Shown piece after piece: positions 8,221 through 13,818 of a DNA stretch of 64,000 nt. The translations under genes and the position numbers were made by a program. The notes below the pieces were generated by a model. That model saw nothing but the letters and a program-made list of their open reading frames with translations. It was not told the origin of the DNA and did no database searches. The DNA lies in assembly GCF_015160875.1 (NCBI RefSeq), contig NZ_CP063374.1:5149501-5213500 (forward strand), given 5' to 3'. Origin of the DNA: Streptomyces chromofuscus (lineage in GTDB: Bacteria; Actinomycetota; Actinomycetes; Streptomycetales; Streptomycetaceae). The number at the start of each line of letters is the position of its first letter. The stretch's first letter is position 1.

Positions 8221-8386
8221 GTACGGCAGACCACATCCTTCCGGCCGACGTCGTTCCCTGCTGCGCGACGCGGCACGGGCCGACACGACGTCGAGAACGT
8301 AGATCCCGAAATGTGACCAACTGTGCGTATATGATCACAAACAGTATTCAAGCCGGGCAACTCGCCTGGGTAAGAAAGGGTCATTC

Positions 8387-8671
8387 ATGCACAAGTTGCA
8401 GCGCGTTGCAGTCGTCGCCGTGGCGGTCGCGGGACTGTCCGCCTTCGGTGCCGGGGTCAGCTTCGCCGGCGAGGGCGACACTCCGCCTGTCACCGCCGTG
8501 GCCAACTCGTCGGCCAACGCCGTGGCTGTCGGCGGCGGCTACTACGTTCAGCCGCACGCCGCGCCGGAGCAGCAGAAGCACGGCGAGCCCGAGCAGGACT
8601 ACGGCCAGCACGGCGAGGGTGAGCACGGTGAGGGCCAGCACGGCGAGGGTGAGCACGGCGAGGGCGAGTAA
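8387..8671 (+). CDS. Secreted protein with His/Glu/Gly repeat tail
   Basis: A 94-residue precursor with a Sec signal peptide (MHKLQRVAVVAVAVAG, cleavage near SFA at 28). The leader is closely similar to the neighbouring MRKL proteins. The mature part starts polar, then from about residue 65 consists of HGEG(E/Q) units repeated to the C-terminus. It has no cysteine. The His/Glu density could bind divalent metals; that is inference. AGAAAGGG upstream is the ribosome binding site. A TATGAT at 8330-8335 could be a -10 element but no matching -35 is obvious. Confidence 0.75.
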   Translation: MHKLQRVAVVAVAVAGLSAFGAGVSFAGEGDTPPVTAVANSSANAVAVGGGYYVQPHAAPEQQKHGEPEQDYGQHGEGEHGEGQHGEGEHGEGE

Positions 8672-8814
8672 AGGCGTACCGAGAGCTCATTCTCTTGGCG
8701 CTACCACGGGCCATCGACCTTCTTCGGAAGCGAGAAGCTCAGGGCACACCACCGCAACGGCCTGATCCCGACTCGGCCTGCTCCCTCGTGTGCTGAGTGA
8801 CATCCGTGGCGAAG

Positions 8815-8859
8815 GCAGCCCGGACGCGCAGCAGTCATGACTGTCCGCGTCCGGGCTGC
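8815..8859 (+). terminator. Hairpin terminator after the His/Glu-tail gene
   Basis: Perfect 14-bp stem: 8815-8828 (GCAGCCCGGACGCG) pairs with 8846-8859, loop of 17 bases. It lies 144 bases after the stop at 8671 and before the next leader; no strong T-run follows. Confidence 0.55.
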
Positions 8860-8926
8860 GGCAATCTTGCCGCCGGGCGCAGCTGACTATGCATTCCGGC
8901 GTAGAACGATCAGTTTCGACAATCTC

Positions 8927-8970
8927 AGGCCCGGGCGCACGCCAGTCACATGACAACGGCGCCCGGGCCT
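8927..8970 (+). promoter_or_regulatory. Leader hairpin before gene 8993
   Basis: AGGCCCGGGCGC (8927-8938) pairs perfectly with 8959-8970. It ends about 9 bases before the AAAGGAG ribosome binding site of the gene at 8993. Its position mirrors the hairpin in front of the paralogous gene at 7879, suggesting a conserved mRNA-leader structure. Confidence 0.45.
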
Positions 8971-8992
8971 ACGTCGTAAAGGAGCGCAGCAC

Positions 8993-9337
8993 ATGTTCAC
9001 TTCGCGGAAGATCGCCACTGTCTCGGGGATCGTCGGAAGTCTCGCCGCAATCTGTGTCGGTGCCGGACACGCATCCGCAGATGGGCGCTCGGGCAACTGC
9101 GAGAGCACCGTGCAGGGTGGCACGGTCTGCATTCGCAAGAGCGAGACCCGTATGGACAAGGACGGCGAGCATGTCATCAGGCAGGAGCAGGAATGCTCGA
9201 CGACCGACCGGCCGAACGTGGTGTTTCGGGACGACCAACTGTTGGGTGGCGGGTCCGCCGGCGTGGGGCCGGTTGTGGACTGCTCCAACACGGCGAAGCT
9301 GCCGAAGGGCTTCAAGAAGCCGCATGTCGAGATCTGA
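8993..9337 (+). CDS. Small secreted four-cysteine protein (paralogue of 7879)
   Basis: A 114-residue precursor with signal peptide (MFTSRKIATVSGIVGSLAA, cleavage probably after GHASA at 29). The mature chain has cysteines at 36, 46, 68 and 97, matching the paralogue encoded at 7879, and shares the GPxVxCS segment; unlike it, this copy is basic at the C-terminus (GFKKPHVEI). The start is fixed by AAAGGAG eight bases upstream. A GC-rich hairpin precedes the ribosome binding site and a strong terminator follows, so it is likely monocistronic. No known domain recognised. Confidence 0.75.
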   Translation: MFTSRKIATVSGIVGSLAAICVGAGHASADGRSGNCESTVQGGTVCIRKSETRMDKDGEHVIRQEQECSTTDRPNVVFRDDQLLGGGSAGVGPVVDCSNTAKLPKGFKKPHVEI

Positions 9338-9347
9338 GCGCCGTCGG

Positions 9348-9390
9348 CGAATGCCGGGCCGGGACGATTCCCGGCCCGGCATTCGTTTGT
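9348..9390 (+). terminator. Rho-independent terminator
   Basis: Perfect 17-bp stem (9348-9364 with 9369-9385) closed by a four-base CGAT loop and followed by TTTGT. It lies 11 bases after the stop of the gene at 8993. Confidence 0.85.
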
Positions 9391-9458
9391 GCCTCGCCCT
9401 ACGTGACGCTGACCCTGTTGTCGCAGTTCCGCGGCTCGCCGATGCCGACTACGTTCTG

Positions 9459-9493
9459 CCGGACGCCGGACGCCGGACGCCGGACGCCGGACG
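9459..9493. repeat. Tandem repeat (CCGGACG)x5
   Basis: Five perfect contiguous 7-bp units between two convergent transcription units. Slippage-prone and likely variable in copy number among strains. Confidence 0.85.
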
Positions 9494-9663
9494 ACCGTTG
9501 TGGCTGTGGATCTCGCCCGCGCCCTCCCGTCGACCGGACGATCCGTCACACCGCGCCCGGACCGCGGCACGCGCAGTGGTCGAGGAGTGCGTCGCGTGAC
9601 TGAAAGCGCGGGGGATCTGCCGCAAGGCCCGGTACGGCCCGCGAATCTGCCGGCGCACGCAGA

Positions 9664-9703
9664 TGGTCCCGGCGCCTAGCCCTGGGGCCTGGTGCCGGGA
9701 CCA
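9664..9703 (-). terminator. Terminator of minus-strand secreted-protein gene
   Basis: 13-bp stem (9664-9676 with 9691-9703, one G-U pair) with a 14-base loop, 33 bases beyond the stop codon at 9736. Confidence 0.55.
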
Positions 9704-9735
9704 ACTCGCTCGGCGGCTGTGCGCCGACCGGAACG

Positions 9736-10017
9736 TCAGAAGGCGCTGTTGTTGCAGCCCATGGTGGAACCGATGTGGGAGGACTGGGCGCCCGGGTTGC
9801 CCTCGCCGTTGAGCCCGTTGCCCAGCAGGCCGTTGAGGAGGCCGACCTGGCCAAGGATGTCGAGGTTCAGGTCGTGCGACTTGCACTGGGAGTTCTGCGA
9901 GATGTGGAACTTGTCGCCGTCCTTGCCCTTGCCCTGGTCGGCGTGGGCCGTGCCGCCCACGAGGCCGATGCTGCCGAGTGCGGCGACCAGGACGGCAACG
10001 GTGCGAAGCTTGCGCAT
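9736..10017 (-). CDS. Small secreted protein, NGEGNPGAQ family (copy 1)
   Basis: A 93-residue precursor with a Sec signal peptide (MRKLRTVAVLVAALGS, cleavage after AHA at 26). The mature protein has a short Lys/Gly/Asp linker and then a 44-residue core from C45 to C88 that contains LNGEGNPGAQ and ends HIGSTMGCN. The copy encoded at 11976 shares 30 of 44 core residues and exactly the same Cys-Cys spacing. The Leu/Gly/Asn-rich core is reminiscent of surface-active or amyloid-prone secreted proteins, but it is not a chaplin or rodlin by motif. GGAG lies just upstream of the ATG. Confidence 0.8.
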   Translation of the reverse strand: MRKLRTVAVLVAALGSIGLVGGTAHADQGKGKDGDKFHISQNSQCKSHDLNLDILGQVGLLNGLLGNGLNGEGNPGAQSSHIGSTMGCNNSAF

Positions 10018-10081
10018 TTCATCTCCGGTGGAGTGGGTGGGTGCGATCTGCGGGAGATCGACTTTCTACAGTTCCCGGAGA

Positions 10082-10109
10082 CTAATAGGAAATGCGACAA
10101 AGCGGGCAA
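10082..10109 (-). promoter_or_regulatory. Possible promoter of minus-strand gene 9736-10017
   Basis: Read on the minus strand: TTGCCC (10109-10104), 16-base spacer, TATTAG (10087-10082), about 65 bases before the start at 10017. A moderate match to a housekeeping-type promoter; unverified. Confidence 0.3.
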
Positions 10110-10168
10110 AGGCGCGCCGATCTTGCGAACATGCGGCGGAAGCACCCGAAAAGCCGTATCGCATGCGA

Positions 10169-10201
10169 ACCGGCCTGCGCCGCGAAGCGCGGGAGGCCGG
10201 T
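10169..10201 (-). terminator. Hairpin after minus-strand gene 10234-10713
   Basis: ACCGGCCT (10169-10176) pairs with AGGCCGGT (10194-10201) 33 bases beyond the TAG stop at 10234. Confidence 0.45.
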
Positions 10202-10233
10202 GCCGGGCGGCAACGCGTGGCTGTCCGACGGTG

Positions 10234-10713
10234 CTACCGCGTGCGCGCGTTGGCGAAGGAATTCGCCTGACTGTTGGCCTGGGTGCAGTCGACGCCCCGG
10301 GTCTGGGAGGCGGCGAGCAGGGCGACCGGTACGTTCGCGGCGAGCAGGTTCTGCGGACTGCATTCCTGGTACGGCCGGAACAGGTTGGCCTGGCCCACCG
10401 GACCGCCCTGCTCCGACTGCGGGGCTTGCGGAGAAATGTGAGGGTTGATCTGCGGGTTCAGCTGAGGGTTGACCTGCGGGCTGACCTGGGTGCCCCGCTG
10501 GGGTGCCGCCTGCTGCGGAGCCGGCGAGCCGTAGGTCTGCACGGACGCCTGCGAGGAGGTGGCCGAGGCGGCCTGGGCGTCCGGCTGCGAGACGGGAGGC
10601 GGCACAGTCCCGTCGTAGGCGACCGGAGTGACGGCTGAGCTGGGGCCGGCGCCGACGGCGGACAGGCCACCGGCTGCTGCTACGACGAGCGCGACTCGCT
10701 GAAGTTTGCGCAT
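10234..10713 (-). CDS. Secreted protein, RPYQECSPQ family (long form with PQxNPQ repeats)
   Basis: A 159-residue precursor. Its signal peptide is almost identical to that of the protein from 7479 (MRKLQRVALVVAAAGGLSAVGAG). The mature chain has a Pro/Gln/Ser-rich linker, then PQVNPQLNPQINPHISP at about 79-95, then the C-terminal module LFRPYQECSPQ with C118 and C143, the same 25-residue spacing as the short paralogue. The PQ(V/I/L)NPQ repeats also occur in the Gln-rich protein encoded divergently at 11184. It is a modular surface-type protein of unknown function. The start region is nearly identical in DNA to that of 11184. Confidence 0.8.
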   Translation of the reverse strand: MRKLQRVALVVAAAGGLSAVGAGPSSAVTPVAYDGTVPPPVSQPDAQAASATSSQASVQTYGSPAPQQAAPQRGTQVSPQVNPQLNPQINPHISPQAPQSEQGGPVGQANLFRPYQECSPQNLLAANVPVALLAASQTRGVDCTQANSQANSFANARTR

Positions 10714-11183
10714 GAAATTCTCGGCCCTTCATTGACCTGTTCACGGAACCTGGTGAATTGCTCAAGTGGCAGCGTGATTGCCGCTGTTGTGCCGCCTGGT
10801 GCGGCTGCGACAGACCATCGTTCTTGCCCCGTGGGGAACGAGGTGAGCGCGAAGCCAGATACGGGCGGTGGGCCGTGGTCACCCATTTGACGCAAGGGTG
10901 CAGAGAGTCGCCACGACGCCCGTGCCGGTAGCGGCAAATGGGTGACGGACCTGTGTGTGCCGTGACCGCGGCGAGGAAAACCTCGTTCCACGTGGGGAGG
11001 GCAGCGAACGTGGACCCGAAGAGGCGTGAGGGAATGTGCTGCCGGCTCCGATGCGACGTCCGCGGGTTCCTCAAGCTTGACCGCTGCTGAGGGTGCGGCT
11101 GTGAGTATCGCACCGAGTGCATGCGTGACGGCGCACTGAATGCAATGGATTACCAATTCAGGTATCGAAGGGCCGAGGGTTTC
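10714..11183. promoter_or_regulatory. 470-bp divergent intergenic region with long inverted repeat
   Basis: Contains no gene but carries a 16-bp inverted repeat: 10878-10893 and 10931-10946 match in 15 of 16 positions when one is reversed (core CACCCATTTG / CAAATGGGTG). It lies between the divergent genes 10234 (minus) and 11184 (plus). A smaller hairpin GCGAGGAAAACCTCG lies at about 10971-10985. The arrangement fits a shared operator or two oppositely oriented promoter elements; no -35/-10 assignment is safe. Confidence 0.5.
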
Positions 11184-11900
11184 ATGCGCAAGCTTCACAA
11201 GGCCGCGCTCGTCGTAGCAGCGGCCGGCGGTCTGACCGGCGTTGGCGCCGACGCCAGCCATGCCACTGTCCCCGCCGGACACGGCGCTGCCGCTCCAATG
11301 TCGGCTCCCGACTACCCGGCCCCGCAGCCCGCCCCGCCGCCCGGTCCTGCCGCCTCGGCCGTATCGCAGGGAACGGCGCAGGCCGCCGCGCCGCAGTACC
11401 AGCAGCAGCCTGCCCCGCAGTACCAGCAGCAACCTGCTCCCCAGTATCAGCAGCAACCTGCGCCGCAGTACCAGCAGCAGCCCGCGCCGCAGTATCAGCA
11501 GCAGGCCCCGCCGGCACAGCAGACCGGTCACGCCTACGCCGCGGCCTCGTCGCACGGATCGGCGCAGGCGGCCGCGTCCCCGCACCAGCAGCAGCCTGCC
11601 CCGCAGTATCCACAGCAGTACCAACCGCAGGCCCCTCAGCCGCAGCAGCCCCAGGTCATGCCTCAGGTGGTGCCGCAGGTCATGCCACAAGTGGCCCCGC
11701 AGGTAGCCGTACCTCAGGCCTTCGCTCCTGAGCCCCCGATGCAGGTCACCCCCCAGGTGAACCCGCAGATCAACCCGCAGCTGAACCCGATCGTCAGCCC
11801 GCTCATCTCGCCGGCGAGCGCACCGCAGTTGGCGCCGGTCGGCCTCGGGCAGATCGCGGCACCGCCCCTCGGCCAGATGGGACTTCCCCGGCTCGGCTGA
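11184..11900 (+). CDS. Secreted Gln/Pro-rich repeat protein
   Basis: A 238-residue precursor with a signal peptide like its neighbours (MRKLHKAALVVAAAGG, cleavage near SHA at 27). The mature protein is almost entirely low complexity: five tandem APQYQQQP units at about residues 69-108, further QQQP/QYQPQ segments, then QVMPQVVPQV and QVNPQINPQLNP repeats, ending in a hydrophobic Pro/Leu/Gly tail. It has no cysteine. Such Gln/Asn/Pro repeats suggest an extended surface or matrix protein; no enzymatic motif is present. The PQxNPQ segment is shared with the divergent gene 10234. The ATG at 11184 follows GAAGGGCCGAG. Confidence 0.75.
   Translation: MRKLHKAALVVAAAGGLTGVGADASHATVPAGHGAAAPMSAPDYPAPQPAPPPGPAASAVSQGTAQAAAPQYQQQPAPQYQQQPAPQYQQQPAPQYQQQPAPQYQQQAPPAQQTGHAYAAASSHGSAQAAASPHQQQPAPQYPQQYQPQAPQPQQPQVMPQVVPQVMPQVAPQVAVPQAFAPEPPMQVTPQVNPQINPQLNPIVSPLISPASAPQLAPVGLGQIAAPPLGQMGLPRLG
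11391..11510 (+). repeat. Five 24-bp tandem repeats within the Gln-rich gene
   Basis: Five in-frame 24-bp units (11391, 11415, 11439, 11463, 11487), each encoding an eight-residue PQYQQQPA-type block. Third-position differences between copies show the repeats are not very recent duplications. Confidence 0.85.
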
Positions 11901-11975
11901 CGGCCTCCCCTGGTGCCGCCCTCAATCCCAACACCACGTGCTACGAACCCCATCCGCTCGATCAACGGAGAACCC

Positions 11976-12248
11976 ATGCGCAAGTTTCAGAAGGTCGTCC
12001 TCGTGAGCGCCATTCTCGGCAGCGTCGGCTCACTCGGTGGCAACACCGCCGTGGCCGACGAGCCGTACAGCGACCTCGACATCACGCAGGGCATCGAGTG
12101 CCGCTCGCACGACATGAACATCGAGGTGCTCGGCAGCGTTGGCGCCCTCACCGGCCTGGCAGGCAATCTGCTGAACGGCGAGGGCAACCCCGGGGCACAG
12201 CAGAACCACCTCGGTTCAGACATGGGTTGCAACAGCCAGGCGCTCTGA
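11976..12248 (+). CDS. Small secreted protein, NGEGNPGAQ family (copy 2)
   Basis: A 90-residue precursor: signal peptide MRKFQKVVLVSAILGSVGSL with cleavage near AVA at 27, then a 44-residue core from C42 to C85 containing LNGEGNPGAQ and ending HLGSDMGCN. The core is 30/44 identical to the protein from 9736 with the same Cys spacing, so the genes are a diverged duplicate on opposite strands. The CGGAG ribosome binding site fixes the start. A perfect terminator follows. No known family assigned; Leu/Gly/Asn content suggests a surface-associated role. Confidence 0.8.
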   Translation: MRKFQKVVLVSAILGSVGSLGGNTAVADEPYSDLDITQGIECRSHDMNIEVLGSVGALTGLAGNLLNGEGNPGAQQNHLGSDMGCNSQAL

Positions 12249-12307
12249 CCCGCACAGGTCCTCCTGGCAGAACGCCGCGCCACCGTCACATGTGACGACG
12301 ACCGCAA

Positions 12308-12349
12308 CAGAAAGAGGGACGCCAGCACCCGCTGGCGTCCCTCTTTCTG
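12308..12349. terminator. Bidirectional terminator
   Basis: Perfect 19-bp stem (12308-12326 with 12331-12349), ACCC loop, with AAAG and CTTTCT flanks that serve as T-tracts in either direction. It separates the gene ending at 12248 from the convergent chaplin gene. Confidence 0.9.
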
Positions 12350-12539
12350 CCTGCTGTAGGACCGCTATGTCGTTTTCGGCGCCACCCGAACCGGACTCGA
12401 TCGGGAGCGGGCGAGCCGGCGGGACCGGTCCAGAACAGCAGACCGCCGCCGCCCCGACGCTCATTGGCGACGGTGACGGCGGCTTGACCCGCTACTCGTC
12501 CGGACCGGGGCGTACCCGGTGGAGTCGTGCGCGTCCGGG

Positions 12540-13322
12540 TCAGTGATTGCGGCCCGGGCGGTAGCGGCGGTACAGGGTCGCGCCCGTGACGAGGAGCGCG
12601 GCGCTGCCGGCCACAGCGGTGGCCGTGAGGTCCGCTCCGGTGTGGGCCAGCGTGGGCGTCCCCAGGTGCGGGCTCGGCTGGGATCGGGAGATCGTGGGAG
12701 ACTCCGGGGCCTGGGGCTTCGGGGCCGGGGTGTCCGTGACCGGGGGCTTCGGCGCCGGGGTGTTCGCAGCCGGGGTGCTCGGTGGCTGGAGGGTCTCGGT
12801 CCCGGGCCCGTTGACCGACTCGTTCCCGAAGACCGGGTTGCCCAGGCCGGCCACGTTGACACTGTTGCCGGAAACGTTCACCGGCAGGTCGACGGGGAGC
12901 TGGATGCCGTTGCCTGCGATCAGCCCGGGCGAATCCGAGGTGAGGGCCTCGGCCGATGCCCCGCCGGACGTCGCCGATCCGCCGGTGGCCTCCGTACTGC
13001 CACCGGCCGCCGATCCGCCGCTCTGCGCCGAACTGTCGTCGTCCTTCACACCACCGGCCTTCGCCGCGCCCTTGTTGGCGCAGGTGTTGCCCGCGGCCGG
13101 GTTGAGCAGTCCGACGACGTCCACCGTGTTGCCGCAGACGTTCACCGGCACGTCCACCGGGATCTGGATGGTGTTGCCGGAGGCCAGCCCGGGCGAGCCG
13201 ACCGTCGTGCCGTCGGCGCCGGCTCCGTCGGCCGCGAGCGCGGCGGACACCGGGAGTGCCATGACCATCGCGCCGGAAGCGGCGACGACGGCAATCACAC
13301 CGTTTCGGGTAGCCCGTCTCAT
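12540..13322 (-). CDS. Long chaplin with two chaplin domains and sortase signal
   Basis: A 260-residue secreted surface protein. Signal peptide to about residue 31; chaplin domain 1 at about 42-83 (GSPGLASGNTIQIPVDVPVN, then C63 and C81); a Gly/Ser linker; chaplin domain 2 at about 130-171 with Ser replacing both Cys; a Pro/Thr/Lys wall-spanning region; LAHTG at 225-229 followed by a hydrophobic helix and RRYRPGRNH, a classic sortase-anchoring tail. Long chaplins are anchored to the wall and help form the hydrophobic amyloid coat of aerial hyphae. A sigma-BldN-like promoter lies upstream. It resembles the ChpA-C class; I cannot assign a specific letter. Confidence 0.93.
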   Translation of the reverse strand: MRRATRNGVIAVVAASGAMVMALPVSAALAADGAGADGTTVGSPGLASGNTIQIPVDVPVNVCGNTVDVVGLLNPAAGNTCANKGAAKAGGVKDDDSSAQSGGSAAGGSTEATGGSATSGGASAEALTSDSPGLIAGNGIQLPVDLPVNVSGNSVNVAGLGNPVFGNESVNGPGTETLQPPSTPAANTPAPKPPVTDTPAPKPQAPESPTISRSQPSPHLGTPTLAHTGADLTATAVAGSAALLVTGATLYRRYRPGRNH

Positions 13323-13372
13323 AGGTTCACTGCCTTCCTGACATCATCGCGGGCACTCACCCGCATTTCGTA

Positions 13373-13398
13373 AACGCAGGTGCACCAATCAGGTTATG
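13373..13398 (-). promoter_or_regulatory. Sigma-BldN-like promoter of the chaplin gene
   Basis: On the minus strand CATAAC (13398-13393), 16-base spacer, CGTT (13376-13373). This is one mismatch from the sigma-BldN consensus CGnAAC-N16-CGTT that is established for chaplin and rodlin genes. It lies about 50 bases before the chaplin start codon. Confidence 0.65.
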
Positions 13399-13433
13399 GG
13401 TGCCGTCCCGCAGGCCACTCTCGGGCACTAGTC

Positions 13434-13643
13434 TCAGACTTCTTTGCCGAACGGAAGGAGCTGGATGAGGGGCTCCGGAAGTGAAATGGGTCCCCCCTGC
13501 ACCAGACTCCCGAGCGGGTTCGGTTCCGCACCCTCGCTGTGGGCCACTGCAGCGGTTGCGGATGTCTCCGCCTGAGCGGGGGACATGGACAACATCATGC
13601 CGGTCGCCGCAGTGATCACTGCGGGCAGGATCATTTTCCTCAT
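13434..13643 (-). CDS. Small secreted protein
   Basis: A 69-residue precursor with a signal peptide (MRKMILPAVITAATGMMLSM, cleavage after AQA at 24). The mature peptide of about 45 residues is acidic, then ends with the hydrophobic stretch PEPLIQLLPFGKEV. No cysteine. It is transcribed in the same direction as the chaplin, upstream of its promoter. The ATG at 13643 has no good ribosome binding site, which lowers confidence. The longer frame upstream on the same strand is antisense to the SDR gene and is not believed. Confidence 0.55.
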   Translation of the reverse strand: MRKMILPAVITAATGMMLSMSPAQAETSATAAVAHSEGAEPNPLGSLVQGGPISLPEPLIQLLPFGKEV

Positions 13644-13818
13644 GCTTTGATCAACGAGACATGATGCAAATGGTTCGGCAGGTGAAAGCAAGTGAAAGCA
13701 AGTGAAAGGGGACCTCGCCCCGCGGTGCACAACAATCCTATGAGCGGCGAAAGCGGCGGAGCTGATTACCATAAAACCGGGATGTTGAGGTGTGCATCGT
13801 GTTGTCGACGGAGGGTCG

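Larger units (their letters stand above)
9391..9735. other. Convergent gap with 7-bp tandem repeat
   Basis: No gene supported. It holds five exact head-to-tail copies of CCGGACG at 9459-9493 and, near the right end, the terminator of the minus-strand gene at 9736. Open frames across the repeat are low-complexity. Confidence 0.5.

Noticed and set aside
7879-9337. Lipoprotein interpretation of the four-Cys proteins
   Set aside because: Cys21 lies within the signal peptide, but the residues before it (AVA, AAI) do not fit the lipobox, and a signal peptidase I site follows.
7479-12248. RiPP precursor interpretation of the small secreted proteins
   Set aside because: They have full Sec signal peptides and no lanthipeptide, lasso or other modifying enzyme is encoded in the cluster.
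7479-12248. Rodlin or additional short chaplins
   Set aside because: None shows the chaplin segment (GNxxxxPVxxPVNVCGN-like) or rodlin motifs; only 12540-13322 is a chaplin.
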